A program made the position numbers and the translations under genes. The notes beneath the pieces were generated by a model that was not told the DNA's origin, ran no database searches, and saw nothing but the letters and a program-made list of their open reading frames with translations. DNA of 64,000 nucleotides from Bradyrhizobium sp. Ai1a-2 (lineage in GTDB: Bacteria; Pseudomonadota; Alphaproteobacteria; Rhizobiales; Xanthobacteraceae). The stretch spans positions 19,694 to 83,693 of the forward strand of contig NZ_AUEZ01000038.1 in the NCBI RefSeq assembly GCF_000426245.1. The letters run 5' to 3'. The number at the start of each line of letters is the position of its first letter. The first letter of the stretch is position 1. This document shows, piece after piece, positions 44,280 through 52,158 of the stretch.

Positions 44280-45679
44280 AGTGCTTGCTCCTGCAGAATT
44301 CTTGTTGTTGGCCGCGCGAGCGGCGACAAAGTGGACCAATCCGGATGCGCTGATGTGGCAAAGCCCGGCGTCGTCAGCGATCCCGTCAACAGATCGCCGT
44401 CATGGATGGCGAGCCGCACCTTGCCGCCGTCGCGGACATAGAGATCGGGATGTGCCGACAGAAACGCCTCCGCCTCGGCCGCGGGCGTCTCGGCAAAGCC
44501 GTCGACATAGTGATGCCCGTTGCGCTCGGCATGGGTGACGCCGATCAGCGCGCCGAGCGCCAGATCCTGTTGCACGGCCATTCCCGCCTGGCAGGTCAGG
44601 TCCTCGCCCGAGACGAAGAACGCTTCACCATCCGCGCTCCATTTCGCCGCGCGCGTCGCGTTGACGATCGACTTGTAGAGACCCTTGCAGGATTTCGAGG
44701 AGACGCCGCGATAGCCGAGCGCTCGCGCGGCCGGGAACGCATCGTAGGAGTCGTCGGCTTCGTCGATGATGAAGCCGCGCGCAGCCAGTGCGCCGAGCGG
44801 CGATTGCCGCGTCACGTCGCGTGGCATCGGCTGTTCGATATAGAGCAGCTTCGAGGCGATCGGGCTCAGCGCGCGATCGCGGTCGAGCCGGTCGACCAGT
44901 GCACCGAGCGCGGCAAGGTCTGCGTATTGCTCGTTCGCATCCACCGTGACCCTGTAGTCATAGGGCAACGTCGACAGTTCCTTGCCGATGCGGGTCAGCC
45001 GCGCCGCGTCATGCTCGGGGTCGCCGTTGAGCTTGAGCTTGAAATAACGTGCGCCGGCATTTTCATTGGTGTCGGCAACGCCGCCCTTGCCTTCGATCGT
45101 GTCGTCGAGCCCGACCGTGTGCCTGATCGCAACGCGCTCCAGCCGCTCGCGCCCAGCCAAGAATCCCGAGATCTCGTCATCAGCCAGATCAGGCGACAAC
45201 CGCGCGTCGATTCCCGCAACATTCTGCGTCATGCCGTCGAAGAAATTGACGCCGGCGCAGCGCAAAAGCGCGTCCAGGATCGCCTTGTCGATCTCCGCCG
45301 GCCCATAGCCTGCCGCAAGCGGCGGGATATCTTCCTTCGCGCAGGCCTCAACCTGCGCCCCGATACGCGCTGCATGCAGGCCGAACGCGGTCTCGAATTC
45401 CGAATGGGCCAGATAAAGCTCGCGCGCAATCAGGAGCGATCGCCGGAGCCCGTCCATCGTCTGCTCCGAGGAAAGATGCGGCCGCTTGTCGAACCATTTC
45501 GCCGCAAGGAACTCGGCGCTGGCGCCTGTCGCTCTGCCCTTGCCTTCCACCTCGATCTCGACCCGCACGAACATCTGCGTCGACTGGTTGACCACGATCG
45601 CGCCAAAGTGGAACGGCCGGACAAACGGCACCGGTCGTTCGAAGAACGCAATATCGCGCACAGCGAGGCGAAGCGGCAT
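44276..45679 (-). CDS. Enolase-superfamily enzyme (mandelate racemase/muconate-lactonising type)
   Basis: A 467-residue enolase-superfamily protein. KLK (214-216) ends strand 2; metal ligands are Asp247 (TVDANEQY), Glu282 (YIEQP) and Asp306/Glu307 (IIDEADDS); Lys329/Lys332 in SSKSCKG fit the strand-6 base. The KxK pattern puts it nearest the MLE-like subgroup, but it is about 80-100 residues longer than usual, with extra N-terminal and interdomain sequence. It may dehydrate, racemise or lactonise a carboxylate. It heads the operon with the Gfo/Idh, DUF993 and isomerase genes. Confidence 0.87.
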   Translation of the reverse strand: MPLRLAVRDIAFFERPVPFVRPFHFGAIVVNQSTQMFVRVEIEVEGKGRATGASAEFLAAKWFDKRPHLSSEQTMDGLRRSLLIARELYLAHSEFETAFGLHAARIGAQVEACAKEDIPPLAAGYGPAEIDKAILDALLRCAGVNFFDGMTQNVAGIDARLSPDLADDEISGFLAGRERLERVAIRHTVGLDDTIEGKGGVADTNENAGARYFKLKLNGDPEHDAARLTRIGKELSTLPYDYRVTVDANEQYADLAALGALVDRLDRDRALSPIASKLLYIEQPMPRDVTRQSPLGALAARGFIIDEADDSYDAFPAARALGYRGVSSKSCKGLYKSIVNATRAAKWSADGEAFFVSGEDLTCQAGMAVQQDLALGALIGVTHAERNGHHYVDGFAETPAAEAEAFLSAHPDLYVRDGGKVRLAIHDGDLLTGSLTTPGFATSAHPDWSTLSPLARPTTRILQEQAL

Positions 45680-45696
45680 TGAATGCTCCGGTCCTA

Positions 45697-45732
45697 GATC
45701 ATGATCCGATTCGACAGAATCGGATCATGATC
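45697..45732. repeat. Perfect 16-bp-arm palindrome upstream of enolase-superfamily gene
   Basis: GATCATGATCCGATTC (45697-45712) and GAATCGGATCATGATC (45717-45732) pair exactly around loop GACA. It lies 18 bp before the ATG of the enolase-like gene, so it could be an operator, a transcript hairpin, or a shortened family C relative (shared ATGATCCG). Confidence 0.8.
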
Positions 45733-45746
45733 TCATCTCTTTGTTT

Positions 45747-45795
45747 GAGCATGATCTTTTCGGAAAACCGGTTTCCACTTTTCCGGATCATGCTC
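45747..45795. repeat. Family C palindrome, copy 2
   Basis: GAGCATGATCTTTTCGG at the left and CCGGATCATGCTC at the right, with centre AAAACCGGTTT. On the minus strand its end is directly joined to the ABC ATPase stop TAG (45797-45795), as at 27043. Confidence 0.9.
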
Positions 45796-46640
45796 TAGTC
45801 CAGCGACCCTTGAGTGAAGAAATGCTTGCGGATGCGCTGCACCAGCTCGGTGAAGACGGGATCGGACATCGCATCCAGCGAGCGCGGCCGCGGCAACGGC
45901 ACGTCGTAGATCGCGGCGATCGCGCCGGGACGCTCAGTCATGACAAGCACGCGGTCGGCAAGGAACACGGCCTCCGGAATCGAGTGCGTGATCAGGAGCA
46001 CCGTCTTGCCGGTCTCGCGCTGGATCCGCATCAATTCCACGTTCATGCGCTCGCGCGTCATCGCGTCCAGCGCGCCGAACGGCTCATCCATCAGCATGAT
46101 CTTCGGGTCATGCACCAGCGCGCGGCAGATCGAAGCGCGCTGCTGCATGCCGCCGGAGAGCTGCCACGGCAGCTTCTTCTCGAAGCCTTCGAGGCCGACC
46201 AGCTTGAGAAGCTCTTTCGCGCGGGCCAGGTATTTTTCCCGCGGCAGCTTCTTCATGTCGATCGGCAGCATCACGTTGGAAAGAATGTTCCGCCACGGCA
46301 ACAGCAGCGCGTTCTGGAACACGATGCCGACGTTGCCGTGCGGCTTGGTCACCGGCTCGCCCTCGACCAGGACCTCGCCTGATGTCGGCGGCAAGAGACC
46401 GGAGATCATCTTCAGCAAGGTCGACTTGCCGCAGCCCGACGGGCCAACCACGACGAAGAATTCGCCCTGGTTGATGTGGAAGTCGAGCGGCCGCAGCGAT
46501 GGCACATCGCCGTCACGCGAGCGATAGGTCTTGGAGACTCCGGACAGCTTGATGCCGGACGTCTCGCCGGCGGCACGGCCGGAAACCAGGCGCAGATGCG
46601 CGGCTGGTTGATCCACATTGATTTTAGTCGCCGGTTTCAT
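45795..46640 (-). CDS. ABC transporter ATP-binding protein (SsuB/TauB/ThiZ-like)
   Basis: A 281-residue ATPase with Walker A GPSGCGKS (66-73), signature LSGGMQQR, Walker B ILMDEPFGALD-type sequence (KIMLMDEPFGALDAMTRE) and H-loop VLLITHSIPEA. This subtype powers importers for sulfonates, nitrate, thiamine precursors and aromatic acids. It lies after the binding-protein gene with a family A palindrome between. ATG at 46640. Confidence 0.94.
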   Translation of the reverse strand: MKPATKINVDQPAAHLRLVSGRAAGETSGIKLSGVSKTYRSRDGDVPSLRPLDFHINQGEFFVVVGPSGCGKSTLLKMISGLLPPTSGEVLVEGEPVTKPHGNVGIVFQNALLLPWRNILSNVMLPIDMKKLPREKYLARAKELLKLVGLEGFEKKLPWQLSGGMQQRASICRALVHDPKIMLMDEPFGALDAMTRERMNVELMRIQRETGKTVLLITHSIPEAVFLADRVLVMTERPGAIAAIYDVPLPRPRSLDAMSDPVFTELVQRIRKHFFTQGSLD

Positions 46641-46671
46641 GAAGTCAGATCCATCAAAAGCAGATAGAGGC

Positions 46672-46756
46672 CGTCATTGCGAGCAAAGCGAAGCAATCCA
46701 TAGATCCGCAAATAGAGAAATGGATTGCTTCGTCGCTTTCGCTCCTCGCAATGACG
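46672..46756. repeat. Family A intergenic palindrome, copy 6
   Basis: CGTCATTGCGAG/CTCGCAATGACG outer and GAAGCAATCCA/TGGATTGCTTC inner arms, between the binding-protein and ATPase genes of the same ABC system. Confidence 0.92.
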
Positions 46757-46769
46757 TCGAGCTGAGCTT

Positions 46770-47765
46770 TCACGAGTCGCCCTTCGGCAGGTAGTCGTTG
46801 GTGTAGAAAGCCTTCGGATTGTCCTTGGCCTTGGCATCGAGCCCGCCATATTCGACCATAAGATTGACCGAGTCGGTCATGTTCTGGTCGGTGACCTGGA
46901 ACGGCCGCTTGGTCTTGGTCTCATCGGTGCGATAGAGCGGGATCGTCAGTTCGAAGCCCTGCGTCAGGGTTTCGATCTTGCCGCCCTTGGGGTTGGCATC
47001 GAGGATCGACTGCGCCGCCGCCTTCGGCTCCTTCTCGGCGGCTTCCACTGCCTTGGTCGTCGCCGACATGAAACGGCGGACGAGATCGGCATTCGCCTTG
47101 ACGTAGTCGCTGTTGGCGATGATGCCCGACGAGACCAGGTGAATGCCGTAATCGGCGAATTTGATCGGATAGACGTCCTTGCCGGTGGCGTCCTTGATCT
47201 TCATCGACTGGTCCATGACGTAGCCGAGCAACAGATCCGCCTGGCCGTTGATGACCGCGTTCAGCTTGGTCTGGCCGTCGCCGGCGACCGTCTGGAAGTC
47301 GCTCTCCTTCAGGCCGGTCTTCTTCAGGAACAGCGGCCAGATCTGCGTCATGGAATCCGCTGGCGTGATCGCAACCGTCTTGCCCTTGATATCCTCAGGC
47401 TTCCGGATGTTCTTGTCGACGAAGCCCATCGCCGACATCGGGCTGGTCTGCAGGAGCACGCCGGTTGCGATGACCGGCGCGCCCTTCACCGCCGCGCGCA
47501 TCATGGTGGGAATGTCGACATAGCCGAAATTGGCGGTCTTGGCGGCCACCGCCTGCGTGGTCGCGGCCGAGCCGCGGCCTTCCTGGATTTCGAGGTCGAT
47601 GCCCTCGGCGGCATAGATGCCCTTGGCCTTGCCGTAATAGAACGGCGCGTGCTCGCCATAGACATACCAGTTGAGCATCAGCACCACCTTGTCGGCGGCC
47701 GATGCCGGAAGCACGGATATCGCCGTGAAAATCAGCGTCGCCAAAGCTGCAGCTATCAATCGCAT
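46770..47765 (-). CDS. ABC transporter substrate-binding protein (NMT1/SsuA/THI5-like)
   Basis: A 331-residue periplasmic protein with signal peptide (MRLIAAALATLIFTAISVL, cleavage after ASA near 23). VVLMLNWYVYGEHAPFYYGK and GIDLEIQEGRGSAATTQAVA are NMT1-like blocks that in relatives bind thiamine pyrimidines, riboflavin, taurine or aromatic acids. Start ATG 47765; the longer frame begins in a family A repeat. The gene lies between permease and ATPase genes. Ligand unknown, but likely fed to the enzymes encoded downstream. Confidence 0.93.
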   Translation of the reverse strand: MRLIAAALATLIFTAISVLPASAADKVVLMLNWYVYGEHAPFYYGKAKGIYAAEGIDLEIQEGRGSAATTQAVAAKTANFGYVDIPTMMRAAVKGAPVIATGVLLQTSPMSAMGFVDKNIRKPEDIKGKTVAITPADSMTQIWPLFLKKTGLKESDFQTVAGDGQTKLNAVINGQADLLLGYVMDQSMKIKDATGKDVYPIKFADYGIHLVSSGIIANSDYVKANADLVRRFMSATTKAVEAAEKEPKAAAQSILDANPKGGKIETLTQGFELTIPLYRTDETKTKRPFQVTDQNMTDSVNLMVEYGGLDAKAKDNPKAFYTNDYLPKGDS

Positions 47766-47785
47766 GTTGTTCTCCTCCCTCTCCC

Positions 47786-47863
47786 CGTCATTGCGAGCGA
47801 AGCGAAGCAATCCATTCCTCAACCTGCGGTACCGTGGATTGCTTCGCTTCGCTCGCAATGACG
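47786..47863. repeat. Family A intergenic palindrome, copy 7
   Basis: CGTCATTGCGAG/CTCGCAATGACG with GAAGCAATCCA/TGGATTGCTTC inner arms, between the permease and binding-protein genes. Confidence 0.92.
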
Positions 47864-47897
47864 ACAAACCCTTATTGTTGTCTCTCTCGATAATAAC

Positions 47898-48707
47898 TCA
47901 CGACGCGAAAATAATGTCCTCGCGCTGGCTGACATGCCAGGGAATAACCAGGCGTTCGATGCGGTCGACGACCCAGAACAGGATGACGCCGAGCAGCGCA
48001 AGGATCACCAGCGCTGCGAACATCGTCGGCAGATCGAAAGTTCCGATTGAGCGCTGCATCACGTAGCCGATGCCGGAATTGGAGCCGACGAACTCGCCGA
48101 CGACGGCGCCGACCACCGCCAGCGTCACCGACACTTTCAGGCCGGAAAAGATCGCGGGCATCGCATGCGGCAGATTGACGGCGCGGAACACCTGGAAACG
48201 GCTGCCCTGCATCGCGCGCGCGAGATCGACCATGTCAGGATCAACAGATTTGAATCCCTGCACCGCCGACACCACCACTGGAAAGAAGCCGAGCAGGAAC
48301 GCCGAGATCACCTTGGGGATGATGCCGAAACCGAACCAGACCACGAACAGCGGCGCGATCGCAATCTTCGGCACGGACTGCGAGAACACCAGCAGCGGGT
48401 AGACATAGCTCTCGACCGTCTTCGATCCCGCGATCAGCATCGCGACGGGAATGCCGAACAGGGCCGACAACAGGAAACCGCAGATCGTCGCATACGTCGT
48501 CGGCCAGGATTGACGCAGCAGTTCCGGCCAGTCCGTTTGCAGCACGGCGAGGACGTCGCCGGGCGACGGGATCTGGTAGGCGGGAATGTGGAACAGGCGG
48601 ATGGCGAGGTCCCACGCCACCACGATGAACATCAGGAACAGGAATGGGCGCACCCACGCCGCATTCAGCAGCCGCGACAGGCCGCCTGCCTCTTTGCTCT
48701 CCGCCAC
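47898..48707 (-). CDS. ABC transporter permease (SsuC/TauC-like)
   Basis: A 269-residue inner-membrane permease with about six helices (first at about 17-37) and the ATPase-contact loop EAA-type VDLARAMQGSRFQVFRAVNLP (about 155-175). VGEFVGSNSGIGYVM is typical of the SsuC/TauC group. The start is GTG 48707, with GGGAAGCGG upstream. First gene of the ABC set on the minus strand. Confidence 0.93.
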   Translation of the reverse strand: MAESKEAGGLSRLLNAAWVRPFLFLMFIVVAWDLAIRLFHIPAYQIPSPGDVLAVLQTDWPELLRQSWPTTYATICGFLLSALFGIPVAMLIAGSKTVESYVYPLLVFSQSVPKIAIAPLFVVWFGFGIIPKVISAFLLGFFPVVVSAVQGFKSVDPDMVDLARAMQGSRFQVFRAVNLPHAMPAIFSGLKVSVTLAVVGAVVGEFVGSNSGIGYVMQRSIGTFDLPTMFAALVILALLGVILFWVVDRIERLVIPWHVSQREDIIFAS

Positions 48708-48803
48708 GTTCCGCTTCCCTGCTTGGATCGTTATCGGACGTGAAATTAACCCGTTGGATAAATACTGTCCAGCCCGATTCCATCAGGCTTTTGGGCGCTC
48801 GCT

Positions 48804-48922
48804 GTCGTCCCGGCCTTGCGCCGGGCCCATACCGCGTTGCGCTATCGGCTCACACGCGATGGCAGATGCATGCCTTTAACTGGTACCGGTGGTTATGGGT
48901 CCCGGGTCAAGCCCGGGACGAC
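48804..48922. repeat. Family E palindrome (GTCGTCCCGG...CCGGGACGAC)
   Basis: GTCGTCCCGG (48804-48813) pairs with CCGGGACGAC-type sequence ending 48922; inner GGGCCCATA/TATGGGTCC arms. Its right part is within the 3' end of the tetR-like gene (48893-49633), where it encodes the last nine or so residues. Confidence 0.85.
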
Positions 48923-49633
48923 GAAGCGTGTAACCTGCTGCGCGGTCACCTGCAGCTTCGGCGCCTTGCTCTTGCCCAACGCTGTGATCGACTTCCCAGT
49001 CAACGCCGCCAGCACCAGCGCAATCATGTGCTCCAGCCGCTCATCACGCGCGTCCTTCGACAAGAGATCACGGCCGAAGATCACGCTCAGCGTCGCGCTG
49101 TTGGAGAGATAGAAGAAGGCGAGCGCGGCGATCGAGATGTAGAGCTGCACGGGATCGACCGCCGCGCGGAAATCGCCGCTCTCCACGCCACGTGTCACCA
49201 CGGTGCGGATCATCTCGACGAATGGCGAATGCATCGATTTGACCTTGGTCGAACGTTTCAAATGCCGCGCTTTCGCAAGGTTCTCGGTATTCAGCAGCGC
49301 CAGGAATTCCGGGTTCTGGATGAAATAGTTCCAGGTGAAATCGATCAGCCGCGCGATCGCCTCGGGCGGCTCGAGATGCTCGAGATCGAGCCCGCGTTCC
49401 TCGGCACGGATCTTCTCATAGGCGCCTTCGAGCACCTCGAGATAGAGGTCTTCCTTATTGCCGACGTGATAGTAGAGCATGCGCTTGTTGGCGCCGGCCT
49501 GCTTGGCGATACTGTCGACGCGCGCGCCGGCGAGCCCATGGGCGGCAAACTCCGCCTTCGCCGCTTCGAGGATGCGCAGCCGCATCCCCTCGGGGTCACG
49601 CTGCCACTTCAGAATTCGTCTTGTCTTGGCCAA
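48893..49633 (-). CDS. TetR-family regulator with repeat-derived C-terminus
   Basis: A 246-residue TetR protein; helix-turn-helix at ILEAAKAEFAAHGLAGARVD to NKRMLYYHVGNKEDLY (about 21-63), then a TetR_C domain of the kind seen in RutR/NicR relatives (PPEAIARLIDFTWNYFIQNPEF). The start is TTG 49633, since a stop lies just 5' and the next ATG would cut the leading helix. The last residues VVPGLTRDP are encoded by a family E palindrome. A perfect 8-bp inverted repeat lies 12 bp before the start. Target genes unknown. Confidence 0.9.
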   Translation of the reverse strand: MAKTRRILKWQRDPEGMRLRILEAAKAEFAAHGLAGARVDSIAKQAGANKRMLYYHVGNKEDLYLEVLEGAYEKIRAEERGLDLEHLEPPEAIARLIDFTWNYFIQNPEFLALLNTENLAKARHLKRSTKVKSMHSPFVEMIRTVVTRGVESGDFRAAVDPVQLYISIAALAFFYLSNSATLSVIFGRDLLSKDARDERLEHMIALVLAALTGKSITALGKSKAPKLQVTAQQVTRFVVPGLTRDP

Positions 49634-49645
49634 TCGGATCGCTCA

Positions 49646-49665
49646 ATTCAGTCGAAGGACTGAAT
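49646..49665. promoter_or_regulatory. Perfect inverted repeat upstream of tetR-like gene
   Basis: ATTCAGTC (49646-49653) and GACTGAAT (49658-49665) with a GAAG spacer. Position just 5' of the TTG start suggests an autoregulatory operator. Confidence 0.65.
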
Positions 49666-49988
49666 GTAGCACGACCGACAACGTTTGAGAATAAAATCTC
49701 CGCGGTCACGCTGACGTAGGACGGGTAGAGCGAAGCGAAACCCATCATTCGTGAGGCTAGCGCCGAAGCTGATGGGTTTCGCTTCGCTCTACCCATCCTA
49801 CGGGGCGTCGCATCCGCTCCGCTGCTTGACGCTTGAATCGCGATCTCTCCGCGTCGATCCGGGACCCATGACCACAGGGCTTTGTTATGTGCTCCGCTGC
49901 AACCACTTGCTCGCTCTACAACGACTGCCTGTGGTTATGGGTCCCCGCCTTCGCGGGGGCGACGCCGGTGCGAAGCGAAAGACAATCC
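49666..49988. repeat. Repeat-rich spacer with family B (copy 3) and family E-like palindromes
   Basis: No gene seen. Family B copy 3 is at 49717-49801 (GTAGGACGGGTAGAGCG to CGCTCTACCCATCCTAC). A second palindrome has arms GGGACCCATGACCACAGG (49861-49878) and CCTGTGGTTATGGGTCCC (49928-49945), followed by CCCCGCCTTCGCGGGG (49943-49958). Confidence 0.85.
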
Positions 49989-50837
49989 TTACGCCACCTT
50001 CGGCGGCGACGGCTGCACCAGCAGCGTCGGGACGCTGCAGGTGCCGGTGTGCACGCTCATCACCCGCGTGCCCGGCTTGCGGCCGGTGCGGATCTCCGAG
50101 ACGTCGACACCGGCGGCAACGAGCCGCGCATGGGTGGCATCGATATCGGTGACGCGCCAGCAGATGCCGCGCAGGCGGTCCGGCGCATCGGCCTCCGTCT
50201 TGCCGGGCTTGTGCGCGATCTCGACGATCAAATCGCCGCAGCGGAAAAACATCAGTCGGCCCCAATCCGCGTGCGAACGGTCGAGCGCCATGTCGAGGCC
50301 GAGGCGGGCGCCATAGAGCGCGGCGGCGCGTTCAGGATCGGCGGTCGCAACCACCACATGATCCATCGCGGTGATCCCTGCCGGCTGGGTGCGGACCGAG
50401 AGCGGGCGCTCCTGCTCCCGCTCGAGAAAGAACATCCGCACGCCGCGCGTCGCATCGGTTGCGGCGCGCGTGCGCTTCCACGACAACGTCGCGCCGGAGA
50501 TCTCGTCCTCGCTTTCCACCTCCGAGACCGGCTCCGGCCGCAGCGTCAACCGCTCCAGCCTCCGACGCATCTTTTCGATGTCGTTGGTGCGGAAGCACAG
50601 GCTCGCGAGCCCCTCGCCCTGCGATGCCAGCACCGCGCGAATCCGGCCCGCGTTCTCGCCTTCTCCGCTCGGCGCCATCAATTCCACCGACGTGTTGTCG
50701 AGCGTGAAGAGCACCCGCGCGGCGCCGTCGCTGACGTTCTTCCACGCTGGCGAGCGCGCGAACAGCGTCTCGTAGGCCTCCGTTGCCCCCTCGATATCGC
50801 CGGTGAGAACGACGACATGGTCAAGCGCGGTGATCAT
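49989..50837 (-). CDS. Two-domain VOC (glyoxalase/dioxygenase-fold) protein
   Basis: A 282-residue protein with two VOC modules: residues 1-135 (LDHVVVLTGDIEGA start) and about 153-275 (MDHVVVATADPERAAALYGA start, RTGRKPGTRVMSVHT near the end). Candidate metal ligands are His7, Glu52, His155 and Glu205-type residues. The family covers glyoxalases, extradiol dioxygenases and binding proteins; no closer call is possible. Its ATG overlaps the stop of a small upstream frame by four bases (50834-50837). Confidence 0.88.
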   Translation of the reverse strand: MITALDHVVVLTGDIEGATEAYETLFARSPAWKNVSDGAARVLFTLDNTSVELMAPSGEGENAGRIRAVLASQGEGLASLCFRTNDIEKMRRRLERLTLRPEPVSEVESEDEISGATLSWKRTRAATDATRGVRMFFLEREQERPLSVRTQPAGITAMDHVVVATADPERAAALYGARLGLDMALDRSHADWGRLMFFRCGDLIVEIAHKPGKTEADAPDRLRGICWRVTDIDATHARLVAAGVDVSEIRTGRKPGTRVMSVHTGTCSVPTLLVQPSPPKVA

Positions 50838-51019
50838 GGGAACAGCCCTCGCGTGTTCTTGGCGGTGCGGACCTTCTCCACCCCGATCGCCATCGCCGCT
50901 GTGCGATGCGGGATGTTGCCTGCGCTGGCGCGCTTCAGCATCGTCTCCAATGCGCGGTCGAGGATCTGGTACTCACGCCGCATCACCTCCTCCTCTTCCC
51001 ACTGCAGATCTGCACCCAT
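50834..51019 (-). pseudogene. C-terminal remnant of a Glu/Leu/Phe/Val dehydrogenase
   Basis: A 61-residue frame, MGADLQWEEEEVMRREYQ... ending TAAMAIGVEKVRTAKNTRGL plus FP. It matches the last helices of glutamate dehydrogenase-type enzymes, where the order is NLQ-W-EEEV, a long helix, RTAAY-x-x-x-x-ERV and a final RG. The catalytic and NAD-binding parts (about 350 residues) are missing: an in-frame stop lies five codons upstream and the 5' sequence shows no similarity. It keeps a possible ribosome site (AAGGGGAAG) and a 4-bp overlap with the VOC gene, so it may still be translated. Similarity is by eye. Confidence 0.6.
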
Positions 51020-51235
51020 CTTCCCCTTGTCTCACAACCAGGAACTCAGGACAGCCGCCGCCCGTTATCGGACGGCATGTTGGCGAACCGGGAACGGTGG
51101 TAGTCCCCCGACTTGGCCATCTCAAGCCGCAAAGACGGCAGGGTTGCGAATAATTTCAGCGAACGCACATAATATCCGGTGCTAAGCTGAAGCTGCCGCC
51201 GGGACCACCATCCATCACCCCACGACGGAAAACGA

Positions 51236-52129
51236 ATGCAGGCCCTCTTCATCGGACAAACCTATATCGACGTCACCTTCATCACCGACCATGTGCCGAC
51301 CGGCGACGAGAAACATGTGGCCGATGCCTATGCCGTCTCCTTCGGCGGCAATGCCGTCACTGCGGCATTTTGCTGCGCCAAGCTCGGCATCGTGCCGGAC
51401 CTGATCGCCACAATGGCGAATGACTGGCTCGGGCGGATGTTCTGGGACATGGCCGCGAAGTACGGAATCTCCGTGCACCCACGCAAGGTCAACACGTCCT
51501 CGCTGTCGTTCATCATGCCGAAGGATGGCAAGCGCGCCATCGTCCGTTGCCGCGACGACGAGCACATCCATCCCTTCCCGCTGTTGAACCTGAAGGGCTG
51601 CCGCGCGCTGCATATCGACGGCCACCAGCCGGACGCTGCCATTCACTATGCAAGACTTTGCCGCGAGGATGGCATCCTGACCTCGCTTGACGGCGGCGGT
51701 CTGCGCACCAACACCCACGAGCTGTTGCAATATATCGACGTCGCGATCGTCGCCGAACGCCTCTGCGAACAGATGGACCTGACGACGGAAAAGATGCTCG
51801 ATTATCTCAAGGGCCGCGGCTGCCGGGTTGGCGGCGTCACGATGGGCGAGCGCGGCCTGCTCTGGTATGACGAAGCCGGCGTGGTCCGCACCTTGCCTGC
51901 GCTGCCAATCCCGCCCAAGCGCGTGATCGACACCAACGGCGCCGGCGACGTGTTTCATGGCGCCTATATCTATTCCTATCTCGCTCACCCCGGTAAAGCC
52001 TGGAACGATCATTTCGAGTTCGCGCGCGCAGCCTCGACCTACAAGATCCAGAAGCTCGGCAACGAGGCAGGCCTGCCCACGCTCGCCGACATCGAGGCGG
52101 TGAAGCAAGAGTTCAAGGTCAACGCGTAA
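51236..52129 (+). CDS. PfkB-family sugar kinase
   Basis: A 297-residue ribokinase-family kinase. N-terminal FGGNAVTAAFCCAKLG (46-61) and the anion-hole/catalytic motif DTNGAGDVFHGAY (about 240-252, Asp base in NGAGD) are present. Substrate may be a sugar, sugar acid or nucleoside. It is followed after 29 bp by a ribokinase gene on the same strand, so two PfkB kinases are co-transcribed. Confidence 0.93.
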   Translation: MQALFIGQTYIDVTFITDHVPTGDEKHVADAYAVSFGGNAVTAAFCCAKLGIVPDLIATMANDWLGRMFWDMAAKYGISVHPRKVNTSSLSFIMPKDGKRAIVRCRDDEHIHPFPLLNLKGCRALHIDGHQPDAAIHYARLCREDGILTSLDGGGLRTNTHELLQYIDVAIVAERLCEQMDLTTEKMLDYLKGRGCRVGGVTMGERGLLWYDEAGVVRTLPALPIPPKRVIDTNGAGDVFHGAYIYSYLAHPGKAWNDHFEFARAASTYKIQKLGNEAGLPTLADIEAVKQEFKVNA

Positions 52130-52158
52130 CGTCAGCGCCTAAAGGAGCGCTTTGCGGC

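Noticed and set aside
51046..51252. 68-residue minus-strand frame between the dehydrogenase remnant and the kinase
   Set aside because: No similarity to the missing dehydrogenase parts or any family I know, and it overlaps the kinase start; treated as non-coding.
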